This document shows, in pieces, positions 1 to 8,581 of a DNA stretch of 64,000 bases. Position numbers and translations under genes: made by a program. The notes below the pieces were generated by a model. It was not told where the DNA came from. It saw nothing but the letters and a program-made list of their open reading frames with translations, and did not search any database. This DNA comes from SSF14 sp046331245 (lineage in GTDB: Bacteria; Actinomycetota; Acidimicrobiia; Acidimicrobiales; Microtrichaceae). The number at the start of each line of letters is the position of its first letter. Positions within the stretch are counted from its first letter, which is position 1. The stretch is from assembly GCA_046331245.1 (NCBI GenBank), contig JAXLRH010000013.1, forward strand, positions 1-64,000, in the 5' to 3' direction.

Positions 1-2
1 CC

Positions 3-422
3 GATCACATCGGCGACCCGTGGTTCAGCCAGTGGAAGGACTCCCAGCGCAACCACCTCGCCGCGATCGAGGAGGGGTTCGCTCCGCTGCCCGTCCTCCG
101 GGCCGAGCTGGCGGACGCCGAGATCGTGGGCGTCGACCGCCTGTCGGACTTCGGCGCCTCCCTGTACGGCGACCTCGACGCGGCGAGCGTGCTCATCGAC
201 CGCGACCCGCTGCGGATCGAACGTTGCGACGACGGGTTCGTGCTGTCGCTCGACCTGCCGTTCGCCACGAAGGCGGAGCTGGACGTGACGCGCAGCCCCG
301 AGGAGCTCTTCATCCGCGTGGGTCCGTACCGCCGTGCGGTGCTCCTCCCGGACTCGCTCCGTCGTCGCGAGGTGGCGGGGGCGAGCCTCGGCGGCGGCGT
401 CCTCGACGTCACCTTCGCCTGA
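3..422 (+). CDS. ArsA-family ATPase, C-terminal part (5' end outside window)
   Basis: Only the last 139 residues are present. The reading frame is open from the first complete codon at the window edge. The segment has the tail of an actinobacterial ArsA/GET3-like anion-transporting ATPase. It holds the FAPLPVLRAELADAEIVG stretch and the YGDLDAASVLI turn that precede the C-terminal beta-rich HSP20-like domain (here about the last 70 residues, with FVLSLDLPF and RVGPYRRAVLLP strands). The ATP-binding P-loop would lie upstream of the window. Family members are soluble ATPases; the substrate in this lineage is not known. The small helical gene at 451 follows by 28 bases. The family call is good; a specific arsenite role is not implied. 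Confidence 0.75.
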   Translation, partial: DHIGDPWFSQWKDSQRNHLAAIEEGFAPLPVLRAELADAEIVGVDRLSDFGASLYGDLDAASVLIDRDPLRIERCDDGFVLSLDLPFATKAELDVTRSPEELFIRVGPYRRAVLLPDSLRRREVAGASLGGGVLDVTFA

Positions 423-450
423 CCGGCGGGAGGCTGGCAGAATCGGCGCC

Positions 451-789
451 ATGGCTTCCCGACCGAAGGCGTCCGCACCCGAGAACCCGCCGGACGAGCC
501 GGCTCGCGAGGGCCTGGGCTCGGGCGTCGAACACCTGCAGGCGGCGGCCCACGAGATGCTCGCGGCGGCCCGGAGCTTCCTCGACGTGGTCGAGGACGTC
601 GTGTCGGACAAGGACAAGTTGGGCGAGGTGGCGGCCACGGTGACCGAGCTCCTGGGCACCGCCGGATCGTCGCTCGGGCGGGTGGCCGATCGGGTGGCCG
701 GCCAGGCGGGAGCGGCAGCCAAGTCGGCGACCTCCTCCGGTGGCACCGGAGCGCCCACGAAGCGGGTTCGACGCATCGACGTCGACTGA
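451..789 (+). CDS. Small helical hypothetical protein
   Basis: This 112-residue protein has a charged, proline-rich N-terminus (first 25 residues). A long amphipathic region follows (about 28-90) with heptad-like leucine and valine spacing (VEHLQAAAHEMLAAARSFLD, then DKLGEVAATVTELL). A basic tail ends in KRVRRIDVD. No catalytic motif or membrane segment is visible. It sits directly behind the ArsA-like ATPase and may be co-transcribed, although a weak CAGAAT hexamer lies 7 nt before the ATG. Similar small acidic-helical proteins often follow ArsA genes in actinobacteria, but I do not know a function. Confidence 0.6.
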   Translation: MASRPKASAPENPPDEPAREGLGSGVEHLQAAAHEMLAAARSFLDVVEDVVSDKDKLGEVAATVTELLGTAGSSLGRVADRVAGQAGAAAKSATSSGGTGAPTKRVRRIDVD

Positions 790-873
790 TCCCGGGGTGC
801 TGCGGGGCGTGGGCGAGAAGATCGCTCGTGTTCTCCTCAGGTTGCGGCGGGGGACGCCGATAGGACCAATACC

Positions 874-3346
874 ATGAGATTGGTACGTTTCGAGGACGAG
901 TCGGGCGGCTTCGCGGTCGACCTGCACCCATTGATCACCGTGATCAGTGGATTGCCGGCGCACGTGCGCGAGCGCCTCGTCTCGGGCCTGGCATCACTGC
1001 CGCGGGGGAGCGACCCCGGCGGGCGGGGTGCGCTCGAGGTGCACGGCGTGTATCTCGACCTCAACCGCGAGAGCCTCGAGCTGCTCGAGCTGAACCACGA
1101 TCTGGACGTCGTGCTCCGACCCGGTGACCTTCCGGGCGCCGAGGCGGCCGAGGCGGCCGCCGATGCCGAGCCCGACCTCGATCTCGACGACGGGACGGAC
1201 GACGACGAAGTGCGCGACGCCCGCCGTGCCGTCGAGCAGGTCGACGAGTCGTTCGTCACCGCCGAGCACACCGTCGAGGTGTTCCGCTCGCAGCTCGCCG
1301 AGATCGAGCGCGAGCAGGCGGCGCTGCACCATCGCCTCGCCGAGGCGCGCTCCGGGCTGGACTCGTTCGCCGCCGCCGGGCTGACCGTCGCCGTCGAGGA
1401 GCTGGAGGCCGCCGAGGCCGCAGCACGTGAGCAGGCGGCGACACCGCCGGCTCCGCAGCCGGTCGCGACCGCCGAACCGGCGTCCGCCGGCCCCGACGAC
1501 GCCGAACGGGCACGGATCGAGGCGCGCGAGCGAGTCACCGAGGAGTCCGACCGTCTGCGTCGCCTCATCAAGACGCTGCGCGCCTCATCGACACCGCGCC
1601 GGTGCAGCAGGCGTTCGACGCGGCTTCGCCCCGGCCGACCCCGAGCCGCACCGGACTCGCTGGTGGACGGGGCATCGGTGATCCACCCCGAGCCCGAGCC
1701 GGAGCCCGAGCCCCAGCCCCAGATCGAGGACGAGGTCCTGCCGGAGCCCGGAGCCGGACCCGAGCCCGAGTTCGAGACGTCCCCCGAGGCCCGAGCCCTG
1801 ATCGGCACCGGGAGGCACCTTCGCGTTGGGAGGCCGCCGTCGCCGAGCGCACGAACCGTCCCGACGAGTTCACCGTGGCGCGGGACGCGGCGCGAGACGC
1901 CATGCTCGCCGCGGAGCGCGACCTGAAGTCGCCGCGTCTCGCCCCCACGGTGGTCGAGCAGCTCGAGTCGGTGCACGACGAGATCTTCGAGCTCGACGGT
2001 CGCACGTCGCGCTTCGCCGCCGCCAGGAACAAGCGCAAGCTCGAGGGCCTGCGCCGTCGTGAGCAGGAGCTGCTGGGACAGCTCGGCTTCGACACCTGGA
2101 GCGCCTACATCATGGGCATCACCTCGGCCGGGGTCGATCCGGCCCGACGCGAGGCCTACGAGCGCGCGTGCGCCGAGTACGAGTACGCCGAGGAGGAGCG
2201 CGCGCGGGTCGCCGCCCTTCCGGCACTCGCCGACCCTGAGGTCGAGGCCGTCGAGACCGCCCGGGCCGAGCTGACCGCCCGCAGCGAAGCCCTCCTCGGA
2301 GCGCCGATCGGCGACGACCCGGTGGCCGCCCTCGCTGCGCACGGCACGCGCTTCGAGCGGCCCGTCGCGAACGCTCCGGTCCAGAGCGTGCCCGCCGCCG
2401 CCGCCGCACCCGCACCGGCACCTGCGCCGGCACCCGCAGCCGTCGCCGCCGTGCGTGACGGCGACGTCACCGAGGCGGCGAACGCACTCCGCGCCGTCGA
2501 GGCCACCGGCGCACAGATGCCGGACCGCGAGCTGTCCGCCGCCGAGCTGCGGGTCGCCGGGCCGCCGGCTGGCTGGAGACGATGGCGGCCCTGCCCGAGC
2601 GCATCGCCGCCGCCGTCGCCGAACGCGAGGACATCGAAGCCGAGATCGCGCAGCTGGCCGTCGAGTTCGAGGCGCTTCCGCCCGCCGAGGACACGTCCAG
2701 CGGCAGGCGACCGGAGGGCGCGCACCTCGCCGCCCACGCCGCCCCCTCCAACGGGGCGACCGCCACGGCGGCCGTCTCCTCCGAGGTGGAGGAGCTCCGT
2801 CGCCGCGTGGCCGAGGCCGAGGCCCGGGTGCAGGCGCACGAGCGGGCCGTCGCCGAGATCGCCGCCACCGAGGCCCACCATGCCGTCGTCGAGCAGCGCG
2901 CCCGCGAGCTCCAGTCGGCGATCCAGGACAACGAGTCGAAGCTCGCGACCCTCCGCGACCAGCGCGTCGCCGCCCGCAACCGGCTGCGCACGGTCGAGGC
3001 CGCCCGCTCCGCCAGCGACGCCGCCCGCCGCGAGGTCCGCCAGAAGGCCGGCGACTCCCAGTTCGTCGACGGTTCGGCCGGCGCGGAGGCCGTCGAGTGG
3101 TACGTGCTCGCCCGCTTGGCGCAGCAGCGGTCGGTGTCGTTCGTCGGGTCGGTGCCCCTGGTCATCGACGACGCCTTCGTCAACTGGCCGATCGAGGCGC
3201 TCGCCGACGTGTTCAACCGACTCGAGCGGATGGGCGAGGTGATCCAGATCGTGTACCTCACCGACGATCCCGACGTCGGCGCCTGGGCTCGCGGCCTGGG
3301 CTCGGACCGGGCGCTCGTGCTCGACATGCGGGTCGCCCAGGCCTGA
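874..3346 (+). pseudogene. SMC/RecN-like coiled-coil ATPase-related protein, frame disrupted
   Basis: One long protein can be read only by changing frame. The frame opened at 874 is good to about 1580. The next frame carries LIDTAPVQQAFD to about 1645. The first frame returns through PEPEPEPEPQPQIEDE to about 1820. A third piece runs to about 2570, and the last frame carries the C-terminus to 3346. The N-terminus has a nucleotide-binding-like beginning, but the Walker A site is degenerate (VISGLPAHVRERL in place of GxxGxGKS). The middle is coiled coil with an Ala/Pro hinge-like linker. The C-terminus has a Walker-B-like PLVIDDAF followed by IQIVYLTDD, as in SMC/Rad50 heads. Four single-base shifts in one gene suggest indel errors or true decay. 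The function is unknown; a chromosome-associated scaffold is possible. Confidence 0.55.
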
Positions 3347-3393
3347 CCCGTCACCGCGGCTTCTATTGGCCCGGGGGGTCGAGGAACGCCCGG

Positions 3394-3399
3394 TAGGCT
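3394..3399 (+). promoter_or_regulatory. -10 element of leaderless-type promoter
   Basis: TAGGCT lies 6 nt before the ATG of the aminotransferase. No good -35 is visible. The spacing places the transcription start at or next to the start codon. Confidence 0.45.
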
Positions 3400-3405
3400 C
3401 CGGCC

Positions 3406-4584
3406 ATGGAGTTCCGGCGCATCAACTCGCTTCCGCCGTATGTCTTCACCATCATCGACTCGCTCAAGATCGAGCAGCGGCGCGCTGGGAAGGACATCAT
3501 CGATCTGGGGTTCGGCAACCCCGACCTGGCGTCGCCCGACGTCGCGGTCGACAAGCTGATCGAGGCGGCGCAGAACAGCCGCAACCACCGCTACTCGTCG
3601 AGCCGGGGCATCCCCAAGCTGCGTGAGGCGATCGCCGGCTACTACCAGCGTCGGTTCGGCGTCACGCTCGATCCCGACACCGAGATCATCAACACGATCG
3701 GTGCGAAGGAGGGGTTCAGTCACCTGATGTGGACGCTCCTCCAGCCGGGCGACGCGGCGCTCGTGCCGTCGCCGAGCTACCCGATCCACATCTACGGCCC
3801 GCTCCTCGCCGGCGCCGAGTTGCGTGAGCTGCCGATGATCAACGGCGCCGAGCAGTTCTTCGACGCGATGGTCGACACGTGGAAGTACAGCCTGCCCAAG
3901 CCGCGGGTGATCGTGCTGTCGTTCCCGCACAACCCCACCACGACCTGCGTCGACCTCGACTTCTTCCAACGGGTCGTCGACTTCGCACGCGAGCGCGACG
4001 TCGTGGTGGTGCACGACAACGCGTACGCCGACCTCGGCTTCGACGGCTGGCAACCGCCGTCCATCCTGCAGGCGGAGGGCGCGAAGGAGTGCGCCGTCGA
4101 GCTGTACTCGATGACCAAGTCGTTCTCGATGGCCGGCTGGCGTGTCGCCTTCATGCTCGGCAACCCCGAGGTGATCGCCGCGCTCGCGAAGCTGAAGAGC
4201 TATCTCGACTACGGCACCTTCCAGCCCATCCAGATCGCGGCCACGGTCGCCATCAACGAGGCGCCCGACTTCCCCGCCGAGCAGAACGCCATCTACCAGG
4301 TGCGGCGCGACACGCTCTGCGAGGGCCTCAACCGGATCGGCTGGGAGATCGAGCCGCCCCGCGGCACGATGTTCGCCTGGGCGCCGATCCCCGAGCCGTA
4401 CCGTGAGCTCGGGTCCATCGAGTTCGCCAAGCTGCTCGTCACCGAGGCCGAGGTCGCGGTGTCGCCGGGCGTCGGGTTCGGGCCCGACGGCGACGGTCAC
4501 GTGCGCTTCGCGATGATCGAGAACGAGCAGCGCACGGCGCAGGCGATCCGCAACCTGCGGCGCGCCCTCATCAAGCTGGGCTGA
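3406..4584 (+). CDS. Class I/II aminotransferase, alanine-transaminase (AlaC) type
   Basis: This 392-residue fold-type I PLP enzyme transfers an amino group between an amino acid and a 2-oxo acid in the cytoplasm. The best family match by eye is the AlaC/YfdZ group that makes alanine from pyruvate and glutamate. Visible motifs are LGFGNPD near residue 37, the SPSYPIHIYG substrate loop, FPHNPTTT, the PLP-anchoring DNAYADLGF, and the Schiff-base lysine in SMTKSFSMAGWR (Lys238). The C-terminal arginine region GHVRFAMIENEQR binds the substrate carboxylate. Length is normal for the family. The ATG is favoured by the -10 element 6 nt upstream. Substrate specificity (alanine versus aspartate or another amino acid) cannot be settled from sequence alone. 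Confidence 0.85.
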   Translation: MEFRRINSLPPYVFTIIDSLKIEQRRAGKDIIDLGFGNPDLASPDVAVDKLIEAAQNSRNHRYSSSRGIPKLREAIAGYYQRRFGVTLDPDTEIINTIGAKEGFSHLMWTLLQPGDAALVPSPSYPIHIYGPLLAGAELRELPMINGAEQFFDAMVDTWKYSLPKPRVIVLSFPHNPTTTCVDLDFFQRVVDFARERDVVVVHDNAYADLGFDGWQPPSILQAEGAKECAVELYSMTKSFSMAGWRVAFMLGNPEVIAALAKLKSYLDYGTFQPIQIAATVAINEAPDFPAEQNAIYQVRRDTLCEGLNRIGWEIEPPRGTMFAWAPIPEPYRELGSIEFAKLLVTEAEVAVSPGVGFGPDGDGHVRFAMIENEQRTAQAIRNLRRALIKLG

Positions 4585-4586
4585 GC

Positions 4587-5663
4587 TTGGCCACGTTCTG
4601 GCGCGTCGTATCGGTCGCTGCCGGCATCGTCCTCGTCGCCTGGGTGCTCGACGCGGCGATCCGCAACTTCATGCTGCCGCGGGCCAGCCGCGTGAAGCTC
4701 ACGCAGCTCATCGCCGGGGGCGTGGCCCGGGTGTTCTCGATGGTCGCCGGTCGCAACCGGAGCTACGAGTGGCGCGACCGCGTGCTGGCGCTGCGCCCGC
4801 CCATCACGCTCCTCGCGTTCCAGGCCGTGTGGCTGTTCCTGGTGTTCGTCGGGTTCGGCGGCATCTTCAAGGGCGTCGCCGGCATCACGTGGAGCGAGGC
4901 GTTCCGGGACAGCGGCTCGGCGCTGTTCACGCTGGGGTTCGCCACACCGTCGGGAGGCGTGCCGCTCCTGCTGGTCTACGGCGAGGCGGTCATCGGCCTC
5001 ACGCTGATGGCACTCCTCATCTCGTATCTCCCCACGATCTACCAGGCGTTCCAGAAGCGTGAGTTCATGGTGGCGAAGCTGGCGGTGCGATCCGGCCTGA
5101 CGCCGTGGCGGGGGCTCGTGGTCGCGCACATCAGCGGGTCGATGCAGTGGATGGACTCGGCGTTCTGGGTGGAGTGGGAGAACTGGTTCATCGACATCTC
5201 CGAGTCGCACACGTCGCTCACGATCCTCAACTTCTACCGGTCGCCCGAGGCGACGAACCACTGGATCTCCGCCGCCCGGTCGGTGCTCGACATGGCGGCC
5301 CTGCGCATCTCGGTCGTGGACGTGCCCGGCACCGCTGGCCCGCATATCGCCATCCGCTCGGGCTCCATCGCGCTGCGCACGCTCGCACGGCACTTCCGCT
5401 TCGAGCACGACCCCGACCCCTCGCCGTCCGACCCGATCAGCCTCACCCGCGCCCACTTCGACGCGGCGTGCGAGCAGATGGAGGCAGCGGGCGTTCCACT
5501 CGTCGCCGACCGCGACGCGGCGTGGATCGCGTTCGCCGGCTGGCGGGTGAACTACGACTCGATCGTGGAGCAGGCGGCGCTCGTGCTCAACGCCCCGCCG
5601 TCGCCGTGGGACGCGCTGGTGGCGCCGGCCGTGGCCGCGTCAGCGGGCTCCGATGCCTCGTAG
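4587..5663 (+). CDS. Membrane protein with a K+-channel-like pore segment
   Basis: This 358-residue protein starts with TTG two bases after the aminotransferase stop. The N-terminal half has a first membrane helix (about residues 5-25), a second (PPITLLAFQAVWLFLVF), a pore-helix-like loop GSALFTLGFATP, and a further helix (GEAVIGLTLMALLISYLP). This order is TM, pore loop, TM, as in two-TM potassium channels, but the filter reads TLGFATP, not TVGYGD. The C-terminal 200 residues are soluble and include the tryptophan-rich WVEWENWFIDISESH segment. Its 3' end overlaps the convergent TetR gene by 24 bases. A channel role is only inference; the protein could be an unrelated conserved membrane protein. 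Confidence 0.55.
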   Translation: MATFWRVVSVAAGIVLVAWVLDAAIRNFMLPRASRVKLTQLIAGGVARVFSMVAGRNRSYEWRDRVLALRPPITLLAFQAVWLFLVFVGFGGIFKGVAGITWSEAFRDSGSALFTLGFATPSGGVPLLLVYGEAVIGLTLMALLISYLPTIYQAFQKREFMVAKLAVRSGLTPWRGLVVAHISGSMQWMDSAFWVEWENWFIDISESHTSLTILNFYRSPEATNHWISAARSVLDMAALRISVVDVPGTAGPHIAIRSGSIALRTLARHFRFEHDPDPSPSDPISLTRAHFDAACEQMEAAGVPLVADRDAAWIAFAGWRVNYDSIVEQAALVLNAPPSPWDALVAPAVAASAGSDAS

Positions 5664-6236
5664 GCAGAAGTCGACGGCGACCTGCGCGATCTGATCGGGG
5701 TCCTGGCCGAGCTGGTGGATGTACACCATGGTGAGGTTGGTGCTGACGCCGAGGATGGCGTAGCCGAGCTGCTCGGGGTCGCCCTCGGGGATCAGGCCCT
5801 GCACCATCGCGTCCTTGATGAGCGGCACGGCGTCGCCGACCAGCGCGGCACGTCCGCTGCGGACGAGGTGGGCGAACCGCTCGTCGGTCTGGGCGAAGTC
5901 GAACAGCTTCGCGAGGTCGCGGTGCTCGAACGACCAGTGCACGGCGGCGCGGATGCCCTGCTCCATGCGGGCGATCGGATCGGGGAGCTCGGCCACGGCA
6001 CGCTGCTGGCGGCGGCGGAGGTCCTTCTGCGCCTCGCGGAGGATCTCCTCGAAGAGCATCTCCTTCGAGTCGAAGTACCAGTAGAAGACGCCCTTGCCCA
6101 CGCCGAGCCCGTCGACGATGTCGGCCACCGAGGTGGGGTGGTACCCGTCGGCGGCGAAGCGCGAGGTGGCGAGCTCGATGAGCTGCCGGCGCCGCTCGGT
6201 GCCGCGTGGCGTCAACTTCCGCTTGGGTTCCGCCAT
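5640..6236 (-). CDS. TetR-family transcriptional regulator
   Basis: This 198-residue protein has a classic TetR N-terminal helix-turn-helix (residues about 15-60: IELATSRFAADGYHPTSVAD, then GVGKGVFYWYFDSKEMLFEE). The rest is an all-helical ligand and dimerisation domain. TetR proteins repress by binding a palindrome and leave it when a small ligand binds. A near-perfect inverted repeat (CTTGAC-TGGTCG-GTCAAG) covers its own -35 element at 6257-6274, so it is probably autoregulated. The same intergenic region serves the divergent ACT-domain gene. The ligand is unknown; TTGACNNNNNNGTCAA-type sites are often used by TetR members controlling lipid metabolism. Confidence 0.85.
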   Translation of the reverse strand: MAEPKRKLTPRGTERRRQLIELATSRFAADGYHPTSVADIVDGLGVGKGVFYWYFDSKEMLFEEILREAQKDLRRRQQRAVAELPDPIARMEQGIRAAVHWSFEHRDLAKLFDFAQTDERFAHLVRSGRAALVGDAVPLIKDAMVQGLIPEGDPEQLGYAILGVSTNLTMVYIHQLGQDPDQIAQVAVDFCLRGIGAR

Positions 6237-6244
6237 GGAGGCGA

Positions 6245-6273
6245 ACGCTACGAAGTCTTGACTGGTCGGTCAA
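6245..6273 (-). promoter_or_regulatory. Promoter of the TetR gene
   Basis: On the minus strand, TTGACC (6273-6268) is followed after 17 bp by TAGCGT (6250-6245), a near-consensus sigma-70/SigA promoter. The -10 ends 8 nt before the ATG, so the transcript should be leaderless or nearly so. Confidence 0.65.
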
Positions 6274-6274
6274 G
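6257..6274. promoter_or_regulatory. TetR-type operator palindrome
   Basis: CTTGAC and GTCAAG arms are separated by 6 bp (TGGTCG). The site sits on the -35 of the TetR promoter and 85 bp upstream of the divergent ACT gene, which is where an autorepressor would bind. Confidence 0.65.
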
Positions 6275-6346
6275 AACACGGTCGCGGCGCGCCCCGCGTT
6301 CATCGGTCCGAAACAGTCGGCCACCAATGCATTCACAGAGCCCCAC

Positions 6347-6352
6347 TACGGT
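6347..6352 (+). promoter_or_regulatory. -10 element of ACT gene
   Basis: TACGGT ends 6 nt before the ATG at 6359, giving leaderless-type spacing. It supports this start over earlier in-frame options. Confidence 0.45.
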
Positions 6353-6358
6353 GTGCGG

Positions 6359-7000
6359 ATGGCACTCTTCGTGGTCCGGGTCTGGTTGCCCGACCGTCCG
6401 GGCGCGCTCGGTGCGGTGGCGAGTCGCATCGGTGCGGTGCACGCCGACGTCGTGGGCATCGACATCCTCGAGCGGGGCGGCGGCCGGGCCGTCGACGAGC
6501 TGACCATCGACATCGCCGAGGCCCGCCACGTGGACCTGCTCGTGCAGGAGATCTCCCAGGTGGACGGCGTCGACGTGGAGCACGTCCGCCCCGCGCGCAC
6601 CTCGTTCTCCGACCGTGCGGTCGAGTCGCTCGAGATCTCGGCGGCGATCATGGACGCCTCCACCTCGGCCGAGGCGCTGGAGTCGCTGGTGGTGGGCATC
6701 CGCGATCTGTTCGACGCCGACTGGGCGGCGGTCATCGACCCGTCCGCCGGCCGCACGGTCGCCGTCGCCGGTGGCGCGGAGATGCCGTCGGCCGAGTGGC
6801 TGTCGGCGTTCGTGATCGGCACGGGCTCGGGCGACGGCTCCTACGCCGCCGTCGACGAGCTGGCACGCGTGTCGTTGTCCGACCACGGCGCCGAGCTCGT
6901 CGTGTCGCGAGAGCACCTCCCGCTCCGCGACGCCGAGCGCAAGATCATGGCCACCCTCGCCGGCATCGCAGACCGTCGCTGGGAGCCGGCCACCGCTTGA
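6359..7000 (+). CDS. ACT-domain protein with GAF-like C-terminal region
   Basis: This 213-residue protein opens with an ACT domain (residues about 3-75: VVRVWLPDRPGALGAVASRI with the conserved PGALG turn, then the VVGIDILERG strand). ACT domains bind amino acids or other small ligands and regulate enzymes. The remainder (about 95-205) looks like a small GAF/PAS-like sensor: DLFDADWAAVIDPSAGRTVA, a TGSGDG loop, and a final helix RDAERKIMATLAGIADRRW. There is no output domain. It stands between a TetR gene and glpK, and neither neighbour explains it. The role is probably ligand sensing; the ligand is unknown. Confidence 0.65.
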   Translation: MALFVVRVWLPDRPGALGAVASRIGAVHADVVGIDILERGGGRAVDELTIDIAEARHVDLLVQEISQVDGVDVEHVRPARTSFSDRAVESLEISAAIMDASTSAEALESLVVGIRDLFDADWAAVIDPSAGRTVAVAGGAEMPSAEWLSAFVIGTGSGDGSYAAVDELARVSLSDHGAELVVSREHLPLRDAERKIMATLAGIADRRWEPATA

Positions 7001-7014
7001 CGACCCGGGTGGCG

Positions 7015-8538
7015 TCAGGCCTCGGCCCAGTGGCGCGACCGCTCCACGGCCCGTTGCCACATCGCGTAGCCGGCGTCGACGGCGGCAGCGTCGCGGTCGG
7101 CGGCCGGCTCCACCCGCTCGTCCACGCGCCACGCGTCCGAGACTTCTGCCACCGTCGACCAGACGCCCTCGGCGAGCCCGGCCAGGTAGGCGGCGCCGAG
7201 CGCCGTGGTCTCCTGCAGCTGCGGGCGCACGACCGGCACGCCCAGCTGCTCGGCGACGAGGCGGAGGAGGATCGGCATCACCGATGCGCCACCGTCGACG
7301 CGCAGCTGCTTCACCGGTGTGCCGCAGCTCCGCGACATCGAATCGATCACGTCGCGGGTCTGGTACGCCATCGACTCCACGGTCGCCCGCATGATCTCCG
7401 CTCGGCCCGAGCCGCGGGTGAGCCCGACGATCGTGCCACGGGCGTACGGGTCCCAGTACGGCGAGCCGAGCCCGGCGAACGCCGGCACCAGGAACACGCC
7501 GCCGCTGTCCGGCACCGATTCGGCGAGGGGACCGGCCTCGGCCGCGTGCTCGATGATGCCGAGCCCGTCACGAAGCCACTGGATGGCCGCGCCGGTGGCG
7601 AAGATGGCGCCCTCGAGCGCGTAGTGGGTGACGTCGCCCGTGCCGCCGGCGCCGAGCACCGCGGTCGGGAGCGTCCACGCGACGGTTGTCAGCAGGCCCT
7701 CGGTGGGCTCGGGCAACCGTTCGCCCACGTTCATCAGCACGAAGGAGCCGGTGCCGTAGGTGTTCTTCGTCATCCCGACGTCGAAGCACGCCTGGCCGAA
7801 CAGCGCCGACTGCTGGTCGCCGGCGATGCCGGACACGGGGACCCCGGCGCCACCCGGGAAGTCGGCGCTCGTCACGCCGAACCGGCCCGACGACGGCGCC
7901 ACCTCCGGCAGCGCGGACACGGGGACGCCGAACAGGTCGCACAGCTCGGACGACCACTCGCCGGTGCCGATGTCGAACAGCATCGTGCGGCTGGCGTTGG
8001 ACGGGTCGGTGGCGTGCACCGCTCCGGCGGCCGCGGTGCCGCCGGTGAGGTTCCAGAGGATCCACGAGTCGACGGTGCCGACCGCGGTGTCGGGCCCGAA
8101 CTCCACGCCGCCGTGGAGCCGGAGCCATTCGATCTTCGACCCCGAGAAGTACGGGTCGAGCACCAGGCCGGTCGTCCGCCGCACGAGTGGGAGATGGCCG
8201 GCCTCGGCGAGCTCGTCGCAGCGGGCGGCGGTGCGGCGGTCCTGCCAGACGATGGCGCGATGCAGCGGGGCGCCGGTGGAGCGGCTCCAGGCCACGATCG
8301 TCTCGCGCTGGTCGGTGATGCCGATCGCGGCGATCGGCTCCTCGAGCGTCTCCACGAGCTCGCGCACCGTGGTGAGCACGGCGTCCCAGATCTCGGCGGC
8401 GTCGTGCTCGACCCAGCCCGGCCGCGGGAAGTGCTGGGTGAACTCGCGGTACGACCAGCCTCGGGTGGCGCCGGTCTCGTCGACGGCGAACGCGCGGACG
8501 CCGGTGGTGCCGGCATCGATGGACAACACGATGGACAT
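7015..8538 (-). CDS. glpK: Glycerol kinase
   Basis: This 507-residue FGGY-family kinase phosphorylates glycerol to glycerol-3-phosphate with ATP in the cytoplasm. The N-terminal phosphate-binding loop reads SIDAGTTGVRAF. Family signatures include YFSGSKIEWL (FGGY signature 1 region), GIAGDQQSALFGQ, NTYGTGSFVLMN, and signature 2 near LRVDGGASVMPILLRLVAEQ. The length matches GlpK (about 500). The ATG is backed by a TAGATT hexamer 8 nt upstream. No glpF or glpD gene lies nearby, so it appears to be transcribed alone. The GlpK assignment over xylulokinase-like relatives rests on the SGSK and GTGSF motifs. Confidence 0.9.
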   Translation of the reverse strand: MSIVLSIDAGTTGVRAFAVDETGATRGWSYREFTQHFPRPGWVEHDAAEIWDAVLTTVRELVETLEEPIAAIGITDQRETIVAWSRSTGAPLHRAIVWQDRRTAARCDELAEAGHLPLVRRTTGLVLDPYFSGSKIEWLRLHGGVEFGPDTAVGTVDSWILWNLTGGTAAAGAVHATDPSNASRTMLFDIGTGEWSSELCDLFGVPVSALPEVAPSSGRFGVTSADFPGGAGVPVSGIAGDQQSALFGQACFDVGMTKNTYGTGSFVLMNVGERLPEPTEGLLTTVAWTLPTAVLGAGGTGDVTHYALEGAIFATGAAIQWLRDGLGIIEHAAEAGPLAESVPDSGGVFLVPAFAGLGSPYWDPYARGTIVGLTRGSGRAEIMRATVESMAYQTRDVIDSMSRSCGTPVKQLRVDGGASVMPILLRLVAEQLGVPVVRPQLQETTALGAAYLAGLAEGVWSTVAEVSDAWRVDERVEPAADRDAAAVDAGYAMWQRAVERSRHWAEA

Positions 8539-8546
8539 GGCCGTTG

Positions 8547-8552
8547 AATCTA
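8547..8552 (-). promoter_or_regulatory. -10 element of glpK
   Basis: TAGATT on the minus strand ends 8 nt before the glpK ATG, giving leaderless-type spacing. Confidence 0.45.
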
Positions 8553-8581
8553 CCGAGCACCGGCCGCTGCGGCCGGACCGG

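Noticed and set aside
2467..4500. 677-codon open frame on the minus strand
   Set aside because: It is antisense to the SMC-like gene and the aminotransferase. Its product is low-complexity Arg/Ala/Gly-rich, as expected for a shadow frame in very GC-rich DNA.
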